Shown piece after piece: positions 1 to 9,788 of a stretch of 64,000 bases of DNA. Position 1 is the first letter of the stretch. Each line of letters opens with the position of its first letter. The stretch is from the NCBI RefSeq assembly GCF_030123065.1, contig NZ_CP126093.1, positions 1,988,001 to 2,052,000 on the forward strand, given 5' to 3'. Under the pieces are notes generated by a model. The model had not been told where the DNA came from. It saw nothing but the letters and a program-made list of their open reading frames with translations, and made no database searches. This DNA comes from Neobacillus sp. DY30 (GTDB lineage Bacteria; Bacillota; Bacilli; Bacillales; Cytobacillaceae). The translations under genes were made by a program, and so were the position numbers.

Positions 1-106
1 GAAAAAAACTTATATAATTAATCAAAATCAATATTCTGTATCTCTGCTAAAAAAACGGGTATTATACAACCAAAACAACTTTTTTCGAAATAATAAGGTG
101 AAAAAC

Positions 107-1066
107 ATGGCAAATATAAAAGACCTGGCTGAAATGGCAGGAGTATCCAAAACCACTGTTTCCCGTGTATTAAATAATCACCCATATGTTAGTGAAGAAA
201 AGAAGAATGCTGTTTTAAAGGCTATTCAATCGACCAATTATCAAAAAAACATAAATGCAGTTCATTTAAGCAAGGGAAAAACACAGTTGATGGGGGTGGT
301 CCTGCCATTCTCCGATCATCCATATTTTGCGCAGTTATTAAAGGGAATAGCAAAACAAGCATTGAACCATAACTATAAATTAGTCTTATTTCAAACAGAC
401 TATATGGAAAGCAGGGAAAGAGAAGCTTTACAAATGTTAAAACAAAAACAGATTGATTCACTCATTATTTGTTCAAGAGCATGTGAGTTATCTGTTATTG
501 AAGAGCATTTGCATTTTGGACAAATTGTATTATGTGAAGTTAATAAAGGGAAGAGGTTATCAACCACTTATGTTGACCACTATAAAATCTTTTTTCGTGC
601 TTTAGAATATCTGTACCATAAAGGTCATAGAAAAATCGGGTATTGTATAGGCAGAAAAACAGGAACAAATAGCGTTTATCGGGAGAAAGCATATAGGGAT
701 TTTATTACGAAATATAATTTACTTTTCCAGCCCGATTACATTATTGATGAGTGCCTCTATTTTGAAGACGGTGAAAGTGTCATCAAACAATTAAAAGGAA
801 TGGATACACCGCCATCTGCATTATTGGTGACGAACGATCAAGTTGCAGCCGGAATCGTTACCTATTGTAAAAACCAGAATATATCTGTTCCAGATGAACT
901 TGCCATTATTGGTTTCGATAATCAACCCATTGCGAAAATGATGAATATTACTACAATCGAAATTCCACTTGAAGAGATGGGGAAAAACCTTTTCCTGCAA
1001 GCAGTAAAAAGTGATATCTTAAATAAGGAAATACCGGTAAAACTCATCGAAAGAGGAACAGCTTAA
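107..1066 (+). CDS. LacI-family transcriptional regulator
   Basis: A DNA-binding repressor or activator of the LacI/GalR type, about 319 residues, the usual family length. The N-terminus carries the classic LacI helix-turn-helix (NIKDLAEMAGVSKTTVSRVL, about residues 3-22), followed by a periplasmic-binding-protein-like effector domain; VTNDQVAAGI and IIGFDN are typical of its second half. A GTG at 98 lies in frame, but AAGGTG at 95-100 is better read as the ribosome site for the ATG at 107. It heads a group with a HAD phosphatase, a two-component pair, a GPH sugar transporter and a GH31 glycosidase, so a sugar or sugar-phosphate effector is likely. The effector itself cannot be read from sequence. 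Confidence 0.9.
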   Translation: MANIKDLAEMAGVSKTTVSRVLNNHPYVSEEKKNAVLKAIQSTNYQKNINAVHLSKGKTQLMGVVLPFSDHPYFAQLLKGIAKQALNHNYKLVLFQTDYMESREREALQMLKQKQIDSLIICSRACELSVIEEHLHFGQIVLCEVNKGKRLSTTYVDHYKIFFRALEYLYHKGHRKIGYCIGRKTGTNSVYREKAYRDFITKYNLLFQPDYIIDECLYFEDGESVIKQLKGMDTPPSALLVTNDQVAAGIVTYCKNQNISVPDELAIIGFDNQPIAKMMNITTIEIPLEEMGKNLFLQAVKSDILNKEIPVKLIERGTA

Positions 1067-1107
1067 ACATTTTCACTAAAAAAATCAATTGAAAGTTGGA
1101 AGCAATA

Positions 1108-1887
1108 ATGAAACAGAGAAGTATGATATTCTTTGACATAGATGGAACTTTGCTCACACATGACAAAGAATTGCCTCAATCAACCAAAGAATCAATTTTT
1201 AAATTAAAGGAACTTGGACATGAAGTAGCAATTGCAACCGGACGAGCTCCTTTTATGTTTGAGGATTTGCGAAAAGAATTGGATATAAACACCTATGTTA
1301 GTTACAATGGTCAATACGTTGTGTATAAGGGTGATGTCCTGTTTACAAATCCATTAAAGATTTCATCTCTTGAAAAGTTAACAGCAGCAGCTCTTCAAAA
1401 CAATCATCCTGTAGTCTTTATGGACCATGAGGATATGAGGGCGAATGTTCCTGAACATGCTTACATTAAGGAAAGTATTGATACCTTAAAAATTAACGTA
1501 TTTCCTACCCATGACCCGCATTATTACAAAGGAAGGGAGCTTTTTCAAACTCTTCTTTTTTGTCCAGAAGGTGAAGAAAAACAATATGAACAGGTGTATT
1601 CTGACTTTGATTTTGTGAGATGGCATCCAGTTTCAGTGGACATACTACCAAGTGGAGGATCAAAAGCTAAAGGCATAGAAAAGATAGTCGAAGCTCTAGA
1701 TATTCCCAAGGAACGACAATATGCCTTTGGAGACGGACTAAATGATATGGAAATGCTCTCAGCTATACATAATAGTGTGGCAATGGGAAATGCAGAAGAA
1801 AGTGTAAAGGCAGTCGCAAAATATGTTACAAAATCAGTAGAAGACAATGGGATTACTCATGGACTTCAAATGGTTGGCTTGTTATAA
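1108..1887 (+). CDS. Cof-type HAD-superfamily phosphatase
   Basis: A cytoplasmic haloacid-dehalogenase-type phosphatase of the Cof/IIB subfamily, about 259 residues. HAD motif I is FFDIDGTLL with the nucleophile Asp10 and general acid Asp12; motif IV is FGDGLNDMEML near the C-terminus; the long cap between them fits subfamily IIB. These enzymes usually remove phosphate from small sugar phosphates or nucleotides with loose specificity. A TTG at 1096 is in frame, but the ATG at 1108 gives a normal HAD N-terminus. It follows the LacI-type regulator by about 40 bp and is probably co-transcribed, then closed by a strong terminator. Confidence 0.88.
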   Translation: MKQRSMIFFDIDGTLLTHDKELPQSTKESIFKLKELGHEVAIATGRAPFMFEDLRKELDINTYVSYNGQYVVYKGDVLFTNPLKISSLEKLTAAALQNNHPVVFMDHEDMRANVPEHAYIKESIDTLKINVFPTHDPHYYKGRELFQTLLFCPEGEEKQYEQVYSDFDFVRWHPVSVDILPSGGSKAKGIEKIVEALDIPKERQYAFGDGLNDMEMLSAIHNSVAMGNAEESVKAVAKYVTKSVEDNGITHGLQMVGLL

Positions 1888-1906
1888 CTTAATATGGATT
1901 ACCGGT

Positions 1907-1948
1907 AACAAGACCCAAGTGAATGATCACACTTGGGTCTTGTTTTGT
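1907..1948 (+). terminator. Rho-independent terminator after the HAD gene
   Basis: A 14-bp perfect stem (ACAAGACCCAAGTG at 1908-1921 with its complement at 1930-1943) with an 8-nt loop is followed by a T-rich run. Confidence 0.9.
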
Positions 1949-2043
1949 TCCTGTTTTTAGCAGATTAACAAAGTAACTTATCTATTTGAATGAATTTTGT
2001 TATATTAAGATAAATATGTTATGGAAAGCAACGGTGCACGAAT

Positions 2044-3828
2044 ATGATGTTTAAACGTTTCTTAAAATTTCGCCATTTGAAAAATCAATTGTTATTTCAG
2101 AATGCCCTTAGCATCAGCCTAATAATTGGGTTGACTGCAATGATTACCTATAGTATTGCTATAAAAATCCAGATTAATGAGGCAATTCGATACAATACTG
2201 TAATGGTCATGCAAATAAGTAAGAGTATAGATAATATGGTGGAATCCTTTAATCGTGTGATGGATGGTGTAACTTTCAACAATGATGTACAAGAAATATT
2301 GCCAGAGGCATACGAAAATAGTAAAGAAAAAAATTTCTTAAATAAAAACTTATTATCCAAAATAACAGATGAAACTGTCATGTTCAATGAAGTTGATCTT
2401 GTTTATCTTTATGACACTGAAGGTTTAAGAGTCAATTTAAGAAGAAGTGTTAATAACAATAACTATGAATTCTTTAATACATTACGTCCCGAGATTTATG
2501 ATCCAAGTGGAAAAGTCACTTGGAGCGTTGAGAAGTCTGTAATTACAGCGAATCGAACAATCTACGATATACACTCTTATCAAATGAAAGTCATTGGTTA
2601 TCTAACAATGTCTATGGATAGCGCATATTTACAGGAGCGGATTCAGAAATTTGATCCGACTGAAGAAAGACATATTATTATTTTAGATAAAGAGAATAAT
2701 GTGGTTATCTCTAATTCAAATGACAAGGAATTAAATGCGGTTACATCATGGCTGTCAAACTCATCTAAACATTTAGCTAATTCCGATACATTAATAGAAA
2801 TCCCGGATTCTGGGAAAATGATTATAAACAATTATCAATCCGAATTAACAGGGTGGAAAATCATTTCTTTAATAAGTTTGAATGAGATTTCGGAAGGCCC
2901 TGAACTTATTGGTAAGACCATCTTTTTAATAGGCATAGTAGCAATCATTATTGGTATCATTATTATTTGGATAAGTACGAATTATATTGTTAGACCTTTA
3001 AATAAATTAAGTTTGGTAATGGATGAGGTTGAGAAAGATAACTTCAATGTTCGGCTTCAAATCGACCGTTCGGATGAGCTTGGAAGAGTTGGCGAAAGCT
3101 TTAATAGGATGATGAGTAAGATTAACAACTTGATTTCGGACATCTATCAGAAGGATATAAATGAAAAAGACGCACAGCTAAGAGCACTTCGAGCCCAGAT
3201 AAATCCACATTTTCTCTATAATACTCTAGACACAATCAATTGGATGGCACAGTTTGGGAAATCGGATGAAGTTAGTAAAATGACAACCTCTTTAAGCAGG
3301 CTTCTGAAAAAAAGCATTACGAATAATGGGGAATTCATTAGACTTGAAGAAGAGATTAATTATATTGATGATTATATGACGATTCAAAAAATTAGGTTTC
3401 AAGACCGAATTCATTACTCTGTCAACGTTGATCCCGATGCTAAAAATTGCTTAGTTCCAAAACTGATTCTGCAGCCAATTGTTGAAAATGCCATGATTCA
3501 TGGAATAGAAAAGAAAATTGGTATCGGATATATATTTATCAATGGGAAAATTAAAAATAACAAATTGCACATTGAAGTTTTAGATAATGGAGTAGGTATG
3601 GATGAAAATACAGTCGCCTCTCTTTCTGAGGGTAGATATGTAAGTCTGGATGAAAACAGAGGAACAGGAAATGGGATATTAAATGTTCAAAATCGGATTC
3701 AATTATTATTTGGTGATGATAATGGTTTAAAGATTGAAAGTAATATTAACATCGGAACCTCGTTTGAGCTGACTTTACCTATACGAAGGGAGGGGAGTCT
3801 AAATGTTGAGAGTACTCATAATAGATGA
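2044..3828 (+). CDS. YesM-type sensor histidine kinase
   Basis: A membrane sensor kinase of 594 residues with the YesM/LytS architecture. A first membrane segment lies near residues 15-40, an extracytoplasmic sensor follows, and a second membrane segment lies near 288-312. After that come a HAMP linker (IVRPLNKLSLVMDEVEKD), a His_kinase domain with QINPHFLYNTLDT (phospho-acceptor His389) and a HATPase domain (ENAMIHG, DNGVGM, GTGNGILNV). It overlaps the downstream response regulator by 26 bp, so the two form one translational unit. In Bacilli this class usually senses extracellular sugars or binding proteins and controls neighbouring carbohydrate genes. The GPH transporter and GH31 enzyme that follow are the likely targets. 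Confidence 0.93.
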   Translation: MMFKRFLKFRHLKNQLLFQNALSISLIIGLTAMITYSIAIKIQINEAIRYNTVMVMQISKSIDNMVESFNRVMDGVTFNNDVQEILPEAYENSKEKNFLNKNLLSKITDETVMFNEVDLVYLYDTEGLRVNLRRSVNNNNYEFFNTLRPEIYDPSGKVTWSVEKSVITANRTIYDIHSYQMKVIGYLTMSMDSAYLQERIQKFDPTEERHIIILDKENNVVISNSNDKELNAVTSWLSNSSKHLANSDTLIEIPDSGKMIINNYQSELTGWKIISLISLNEISEGPELIGKTIFLIGIVAIIIGIIIIWISTNYIVRPLNKLSLVMDEVEKDNFNVRLQIDRSDELGRVGESFNRMMSKINNLISDIYQKDINEKDAQLRALRAQINPHFLYNTLDTINWMAQFGKSDEVSKMTTSLSRLLKKSITNNGEFIRLEEEINYIDDYMTIQKIRFQDRIHYSVNVDPDAKNCLVPKLILQPIVENAMIHGIEKKIGIGYIFINGKIKNNKLHIEVLDNGVGMDENTVASLSEGRYVSLDENRGTGNGILNVQNRIQLLFGDDNGLKIESNINIGTSFELTLPIRREGSLNVESTHNR

Positions 3829-5356
3829 TGAACCCTTTATTAGTAAAGGGTTATCTGAAAAAATCGATTGGCCAGCCCTTGGCTGCGAAATTTGTGGGAT
3901 GGCTTCGAATGGTTACGAAGGAAAAGAACTAATTAATAAACTTAAGCCAGATATCGTTGTGTCTGATATTGTTATGCCGGGACATACAGGCCTGGAATTG
4001 GCGGAATTCGTTCATCACAATCATAAAGATATCCTAATGATTCTCTTGTCAGGTTATGATGAGTTTACATTTGCCAAAGAAGCCTTTAAATATGGTGTTT
4101 TTGATTATTTACTTAAACCAACAGTCGTAGAAGAAGTAATGGCTGTAATTAAAAATGCGGTAAATACGATAGAACAAAAAAGAAATAAAGAGAAAAACTA
4201 TGAATACTTGGAAAATGCTCTTCAAGAGAGCAAACCCATTATAGAACAATCATTATTATATGAAATGACAGTTAAGGGGATAGTACCGACACAAAATATA
4301 AAACAAAGTATAAATCTTACACCTGGAAAAGGTGCTGTGATAACAATAGAAATGTATAGTGATACGCAAAATAGCACATCCTTTGATTCTATTTCAAAAT
4401 CCATCAAGGACTTATTACTATCAAAAAATAAGGAAGTAAGATTTGTAACGCATGATCAACAACTTTTGGTAATACCCTCATTCTCACTATTAATGCCGGA
4501 TAAAGTGGTTGAAACACGATTAAAAGATATTGCTGAAAATATATTGGGTGATATTTCTTTTGAGGATCGCACCCATGTTTCAATTGGTATTGGGGGAATG
4601 TTTACTTCTATCAACACCTTACACTCCTCTTACTTACAATCAATCACAGCATTATCACGGAGTTATTTTGTTGGGAAAGGTAAAATTCATATTTATACTG
4701 AACCTAGCACCAAACATTATAATAATAATTTCTCTGCAAACTTATCGAGCTTTATTGAAAAGTTTGAGGAATGGGAACTTGAGAAGATTCTGCTTGAAAT
4801 TGAGGAACTATTCAAGGAGCTAAAATACACATTTAATAGACAGTTAGTATTAAATCTTTGCTTAGAGTTATTAATTAAACTTGGGTTAGTCGTTGCAAAA
4901 TGGGATAAAAATTTTTCAATGACCGTTGGATATGAACAACTTGAACGCTGTAAAACCTTTGATCAACTGCTTGAATTTATGAAGCAAACCTGTGTGAAGG
5001 TAAAAAATCATCTTTACGAAACAATGAATAAAAATAACATAGGTGTAGTTGAGCAGGCAAAACGAATTATTGAACAAGAATATGGTAATCCAAATCTAAA
5101 TGCACAGTTTATTGCAGAACAACTTGATGTTAGTGTTAGTTATTTAAGCCGGACCTTTAAAAGGGATACCGGGGAAAATCTTAGTAATTTCTTAACCGAA
5201 AAACGAATTCAGGAGGCACAAAAACTTTTAACTTCTACTGATTTAAAAGCAAATGAAGTCTCATTAATGGTTGGATTTCTTGATTCAAGATATTTTGGAC
5301 AGGTTTTTAAAAAAATTATGAAAACTACTCCTTCTGAATATAAAAAAATCAGATGA
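3803..5356 (+). CDS. YesN-type response regulator with AraC output domain
   Basis: A response regulator of 517 residues. The N-terminal receiver domain has the acidic pocket IIDDEP and phospho-acceptor Asp55 in VVSDIVMPG. A long middle region follows, and the C-terminal ~100 residues form an AraC-type double helix-turn-helix (LNAQFIAEQLDVSVSYLSR and VSLMVGFLDSRYFGQVFKK). The start at 3803 has a strong GGAGGGG site inside the end of the kinase gene. It is the cognate partner of the overlapping YesM-type kinase and most likely activates the transporter/glycosidase genes downstream. Confidence 0.93.
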   Translation: MLRVLIIDDEPFISKGLSEKIDWPALGCEICGMASNGYEGKELINKLKPDIVVSDIVMPGHTGLELAEFVHHNHKDILMILLSGYDEFTFAKEAFKYGVFDYLLKPTVVEEVMAVIKNAVNTIEQKRNKEKNYEYLENALQESKPIIEQSLLYEMTVKGIVPTQNIKQSINLTPGKGAVITIEMYSDTQNSTSFDSISKSIKDLLLSKNKEVRFVTHDQQLLVIPSFSLLMPDKVVETRLKDIAENILGDISFEDRTHVSIGIGGMFTSINTLHSSYLQSITALSRSYFVGKGKIHIYTEPSTKHYNNNFSANLSSFIEKFEEWELEKILLEIEELFKELKYTFNRQLVLNLCLELLIKLGLVVAKWDKNFSMTVGYEQLERCKTFDQLLEFMKQTCVKVKNHLYETMNKNNIGVVEQAKRIIEQEYGNPNLNAQFIAEQLDVSVSYLSRTFKRDTGENLSNFLTEKRIQEAQKLLTSTDLKANEVSLMVGFLDSRYFGQVFKKIMKTTPSEYKKIR

Positions 5357-5398
5357 ATGATAAACAAGCAGTTAAAATTTAAATCTTTCTCCCTCATG

Positions 5399-5436
5399 GC
5401 CGTATCACATGAAATTCATGTGATACGGCTTTTTTA
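5399..5436 (+). terminator. Terminator after the two-component pair
   Basis: A 31-nt near-perfect inverted repeat (GCCGTATCACATGAA and its complement around one central A) is followed by TTTTTT. Confidence 0.93.
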
Positions 5437-5656
5437 ATCTAAGGTAGTCAATATTTTCAACAACTACTTCAAAAAATTCAACCTTTTTCTCCTATAACTG
5501 TAAGGTAAAATGAAAAACAAGAAAGCACTTTCAACTGCTTTTGTAAGGGGTTGCAATCAGAGGAGGATATAAAAAAGACACCCATCCACTAGCTCACTGG
5601 GCTGGTAACTGGGAGAGCCGGCCGTTAAATTTTATAAGGAGAGAGAAGGGGATTGT
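5437..5656 (+). promoter_or_regulatory. Regulatory region upstream of the GPH transporter with a candidate cre site
   Basis: This non-coding stretch holds a catabolite-repression-like element, AGAAAGCACTTTCA at 5520-5533, which differs from the idealised palindrome TGAAAGCGCTTTCA at two positions. A GC-rich block follows with a possible hairpin (GGCTGG at 5600-5605 pairing with CCGGCC at 5618-5623, one G-U pair), which stands out from its AT-rich surroundings. The promoter itself is not clear. CcpA control of a sugar operon would be expected; the hairpin matches no riboswitch I recognise. Confidence 0.5.
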
Positions 5657-7186
5657 ATGACAACTATCAAGAAAAAGATTACCATACCTAGAGCTATTGG
5701 TTATGGGTTAACGGACATAATGGGCGGCGGTGCTTTCACCGTTATTGCTGCTTGGTTAATGTACTACTATACGACATTTGTGGGTTTGACTCCTGTTGAG
5801 GGTGCCTCGATTATTGCTATTGCTCGTATAGTGGATGCGATCGTGAGCTTAGCTATCGGCAGTGTTACAGATAACTTCTATAAATTTAAATTGGGAAGAA
5901 AGTTTGGCAGACGCCGTTTCTTTCTATTAATTGGTTCGCCTCTAATGGTCACCTATGTACTGCTCTGGTTTACAGGAATGAATTATTGGTACTATCTATT
6001 AAGCTATTTGTTATTTGAAATCGTTATGGCATTAGTATTGATTCCATGGGAAACGCTGCCATCCGAAATGACAAAGGATTTTAATGAAAGAACGAAATTA
6101 TCCACAGCAAGAATGTTCATGTCGGGTACAGGTGTATTTTTAGCCACATTTGTTCCTGCACGTTTAATCGCTTACTTTGGTGAAGATAATGCGTATGCTT
6201 ATTTTATCAATGCTGTATTTTTTGCCATCCTTTTTGCAATCTGTATCTTTATCTCTTATAAAGTAACATGGGAAAACAAGCTTACACCTGAAGAAGAAAA
6301 GGAATTCATCGCACAATCCAAAAAATCTAAAAGTTTTGGTGAAACACTTCGTGGTATTGGAACCGTTTTAAAGGAATATGGAACTACTCTAAAAATAAAA
6401 AGCTTTCGAAAACATTTAGCAATTTATTTATTATCGTTTACTGCGAAAGACGTATTTAATGCCGTTTTTGTTTATTTCTGTGTGTTTGCCCTAAGCATTT
6501 CATCATCACTTGCTGCAGACTTACTATCACTCAGTATCATTGGGGTGCCTATTATGCTGGTAGCTGGTTTCTTAATGATAAAAGTGGGCCCAGGTAATTT
6601 GTATAAAATCTCCTATTCCATGATGCTTATCTGTTTGGGAGCGTTTTATGCAGTCTATTTAACTAAGCCGGATTCAATGGTGGTTATGCTGTTTGTGATT
6701 GCTGCTTTTTATCAGGTTGGCAGAGCAATTTTAGACTTTACACCGTGGAATGTATTCCCTTTCATTCCGGATATTGACGAGATTGTAACGAGACAAAGAC
6801 GAGAAGGATTATTTGCAGCCGTTATGACATTCGCTAGAAAAACGTCTGTTGCATTGGCTACGATGGTTGTGGGACTTGTATTGCAATGGGGCGGTTTTAT
6901 TGCAGGAGAAAAAACACAAACAGCAGAGGCAGTTCATACCATCGTCTATACTATGGTGATTGGCGCTTCAGTACTTCTTGTTGCAGCATTACTAGTTGTG
7001 TTTACCTTTAAATTAAATAAACATACTCATAAAATATTAGTCGATGAAATTGATAGATTAAAAAATAATGGTTCGAAGCTTAAAGTCGATCCGAAAACAA
7101 AAGAAGTAGTTGAAAATCTTACTGGATTTAAGTATGAGGATATTTGGAAGGACAATAACACTGAAACTAAAATAAAATCTGCTTGA
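5657..7186 (+). CDS. GPH-family (MFS) glycoside symporter
   Basis: An integral-membrane cation:sugar symporter of the glycoside-pentoside-hexuronide family, 509 residues with about 12 hydrophobic segments. GYGLTDIMGGGAFTV at the N-terminus and the basic loop LGRKFGRRRFFLL after the second segment are GPH hallmarks. It starts at ATG 5657 behind GGAGAGAGAAGGGG. The next gene, 40 bp away, is a GH31 glycosidase, a pairing like E. coli yicJ-yicI in which a GPH carrier imports the disaccharide that the cytoplasmic enzyme cleaves. The substrate is therefore probably an alpha-linked glucoside or xyloside; sequence alone does not decide. Confidence 0.9.
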   Translation: MTTIKKKITIPRAIGYGLTDIMGGGAFTVIAAWLMYYYTTFVGLTPVEGASIIAIARIVDAIVSLAIGSVTDNFYKFKLGRKFGRRRFFLLIGSPLMVTYVLLWFTGMNYWYYLLSYLLFEIVMALVLIPWETLPSEMTKDFNERTKLSTARMFMSGTGVFLATFVPARLIAYFGEDNAYAYFINAVFFAILFAICIFISYKVTWENKLTPEEEKEFIAQSKKSKSFGETLRGIGTVLKEYGTTLKIKSFRKHLAIYLLSFTAKDVFNAVFVYFCVFALSISSSLAADLLSLSIIGVPIMLVAGFLMIKVGPGNLYKISYSMMLICLGAFYAVYLTKPDSMVVMLFVIAAFYQVGRAILDFTPWNVFPFIPDIDEIVTRQRREGLFAAVMTFARKTSVALATMVVGLVLQWGGFIAGEKTQTAEAVHTIVYTMVIGASVLLVAALLVVFTFKLNKHTHKILVDEIDRLKNNGSKLKVDPKTKEVVENLTGFKYEDIWKDNNTETKIKSA

Positions 7187-7225
7187 GTTAAATAAGCTCT
7201 CGAGAAAGCGTAAGGTGAAAAGATT

Positions 7226-9634
7226 ATGTCAATTCGTGAAAAATACATGTTCAAGTTTGTTAATGAAGACAATAATTGTTTAGTGTTTAAATTAGAGCAT
7301 AGTGATATTTTTGCTAGAGTATTTGTTTTAGAAAATGATATTTTGCGTGTTTTGATGACAGAGGGTGAAAAGCTATCGCTGCCGCAAACTTGGTTAGTGG
7401 CACCGGGGATGGATGACGTCCCGATGGAAGGCAGAGACCGATTGGATCTTAGTCCATTTAGTCTGCCAGACTATGTTTCGTATGAAAAAGAAGAAGTATT
7501 TTATCTTGAAACATCATCATTAAAAGTTGAAATTAATCTAAATGGATTCAATATACATTGGTATTATAAGGATTCCGAAACATCAGATTGTATTCATTTA
7601 ATGAATGACAGAAAAACACAAGCCTATAATTTTGATGGTTCATTAGGTGATGGAATATTCCATTATATCGAGCGGACGAGAGAAGAAAGCTATTACGGTT
7701 TAGGGGAAAAGGCGGGCGACACCAATCGCTATGGTAAGCGCTATCGTATGATGAATCTTGATCCAATGGGATACGATGCTCAAAATACCGACCCATTATA
7801 CAAACATATCCCGTTTTATATTACCCGAAATGATAAGACAAATATTTCATTTGGAATATTTTACGATAATATGTCAAAAGCAGTATTTGATATGGGAAAT
7901 GAGATGGATAATTATCATGGCTGGTATCGCTATTTCCAATCAGATGCCGGAGATTTAGATTACTATATCATTGCTGGTCCTGAAGTAAAGGATGTTGTAA
8001 AAAGATACACATGGTTAACCGGGAAACCGATTTTTCAGCCAAAATGGAGCCTGGGCTATTCGGGATCTACGATGACATATACAGATTTACCGAAATCCCA
8101 AGAAAGATTAAATGAATTCCTGCAATTATGTGAAGAACATGACATTATTTGTGATTCGTTCCAATTATCATCAGGCTATACGTCTATTGGGGATAAACGT
8201 TATGTATTTAATTGGAATAGAGATAAGTTTCCAGACCCAAAAGGGTTCACAGACGGATATCATGAAAAGAATGTCCATCTTTGTGCGAACATCAAACCTT
8301 GCTTGTTAAAAGACCATCCATTATTTGAAGAATTAGAAGATAAAGGGATGTTTATTAAATCGAAAGATGGCAAAACGGCTGAAATGGCACAGTTTTGGGA
8401 TGAAGTTGGAGCCTATTTGGATTTTACAAATAAAGAAACGTATATATGGTGGAAACAAAAGGTAACGGAAGCATTACTGGAATATGGTATTGATTCTACA
8501 TGGAATGATAACAATGAGTTTGAAATTTGGACAAAAAATGTACGAAGCAATGGATTCGGGCAAGAGGTAGATTTTGAACTTGTACGTGCCTTACAGCCAT
8601 TATTAATGATGAAGGCTTCCTATGAAGCACAAAAGGAATTTTCACCAAAAGTAAGACCATATTTAATTTCACGTTCCGGCAGTCCAGGAATGCAGCGATA
8701 TGTTCAAACATGGACAGGTGATAATTATACGAGCTGGAAAACCGTTAAATACAACATTAAGATGGCCATTGGTTTAAGCTTATCAGGTGTATATAATATT
8801 GGTCATGATATCGGCGGATTTTCCGGTCCAGCTCCGTCACCGGAATTATTTGTCCGCTGGGTGCAAAATGGAATTTTCTATCCTAGGTTTACCATTCATT
8901 CATGGAATGACGATCAAACTGTCAATGTTCCGTGGATGTATGAAGAAACAGCAGGCCATATAAGGGATTTAATTAAGTTTAGACACAGATTAACTCCATA
9001 TTTGTATACTTTGTTATACAATGCTCACGATCAGTATGAGCCTATCATTAAACCAACATTCTACGAGTTTGGTCACGATAAAAAGACATTTGATGAATGT
9101 GATGATTTTATGTTAGGTGATTCCATTCTAGTGACATCTGTGGTGGAAGAAGGAGCTGCTGAGCGAACAGTCTATTTACCAGTGTACGATGGCGGTTGGT
9201 ATGATTATCATACATCAGCCTGGTATGAAGGTGGACAAACTGTAACGATTCCTGCACCATTAACGTATGCACCGTTCCTTGTAAAAGGAGGCAGTATCAT
9301 TCCAGTGAATGATGCAGACTGTTCATTTCTAACAAAAACAAACGATGAACGGGGATTTGAGCTGTTCCCACACCAACAAACAGGTACATCAGATTATGTA
9401 TTGTTCGAGGATGACGGGATCTCTTCAAATTATCAAGAAAATCATACTAAACTGCATGTTCACATGGAAACAACAAGTGATCGAATAGAAGTGTCTTTGG
9501 AAAAAGAAGGGATCTTCGAGTTGTCATATAAGCAAATTACATTCCATTTGCCAAAGGGTGAAACAAGGGAGTTAGTGGTGAACGGACAGCCTTTACAACA
9601 AACGGATAATGGAAGTTTTGTTTACTATCTATAA
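7226..9634 (+). CDS. GH31 alpha-glucosidase / alpha-xylosidase
   Basis: A cytoplasmic retaining glycoside hydrolase of family 31, 802 residues with no signal peptide. The catalytic barrel contains IDSTWNDNNEFEI, where the Asp before NNE fits the nucleophile position, and QTWTGDNYTSW, where Asp fits the acid/base. SRSGSPGMQRY and HDIGGF are also conserved family segments. A beta-sandwich N-terminal domain (YYGLGEKAGDTNRYGKRYRM) and C-terminal beta domains flank the barrel. The start ATG follows AAGGTGAAAAG. It probably hydrolyses the alpha-glycoside brought in by the adjacent symporter. I lean to alpha-glucosidase, but alpha-xylosidase is possible. Confidence 0.9.
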   Translation: MSIREKYMFKFVNEDNNCLVFKLEHSDIFARVFVLENDILRVLMTEGEKLSLPQTWLVAPGMDDVPMEGRDRLDLSPFSLPDYVSYEKEEVFYLETSSLKVEINLNGFNIHWYYKDSETSDCIHLMNDRKTQAYNFDGSLGDGIFHYIERTREESYYGLGEKAGDTNRYGKRYRMMNLDPMGYDAQNTDPLYKHIPFYITRNDKTNISFGIFYDNMSKAVFDMGNEMDNYHGWYRYFQSDAGDLDYYIIAGPEVKDVVKRYTWLTGKPIFQPKWSLGYSGSTMTYTDLPKSQERLNEFLQLCEEHDIICDSFQLSSGYTSIGDKRYVFNWNRDKFPDPKGFTDGYHEKNVHLCANIKPCLLKDHPLFEELEDKGMFIKSKDGKTAEMAQFWDEVGAYLDFTNKETYIWWKQKVTEALLEYGIDSTWNDNNEFEIWTKNVRSNGFGQEVDFELVRALQPLLMMKASYEAQKEFSPKVRPYLISRSGSPGMQRYVQTWTGDNYTSWKTVKYNIKMAIGLSLSGVYNIGHDIGGFSGPAPSPELFVRWVQNGIFYPRFTIHSWNDDQTVNVPWMYEETAGHIRDLIKFRHRLTPYLYTLLYNAHDQYEPIIKPTFYEFGHDKKTFDECDDFMLGDSILVTSVVEEGAAERTVYLPVYDGGWYDYHTSAWYEGGQTVTIPAPLTYAPFLVKGGSIIPVNDADCSFLTKTNDERGFELFPHQQTGTSDYVLFEDDGISSNYQENHTKLHVHMETTSDRIEVSLEKEGIFELSYKQITFHLPKGETRELVVNGQPLQQTDNGSFVYYL

Positions 9635-9668
9635 AATTTAAAGGATTTTCTCCCTGATTAGTCAAATA

Positions 9669-9721
9669 GACCCTATAGGATAGATATACATAAAAAGTCT
9701 AACTATAGGGTATTTTTTTTG
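9669..9721 (+). terminator. Terminator after the GH31 gene
   Basis: ACCCTATAG (9670-9678) pairs with CTATAGGGT (9703-9711) across an AT-rich loop, followed by a long T run. Confidence 0.85.
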
Positions 9722-9788
9722 TATAATGGATTGGGATTTAAGTTTTTCACATCCCAAATGAGCATTATAGAAAGGGAAATATCATCCT

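Noticed and set aside
4530..4823. A 97-codon plus-strand frame inside the YesN-type regulator
   Set aside because: It lies wholly within a well-supported gene in another frame and shows no family features.
5560..5650. T-box or known riboswitch before the GPH symporter
   Set aside because: No T-box sequence, no conserved riboswitch core and no terminator hairpin are visible.
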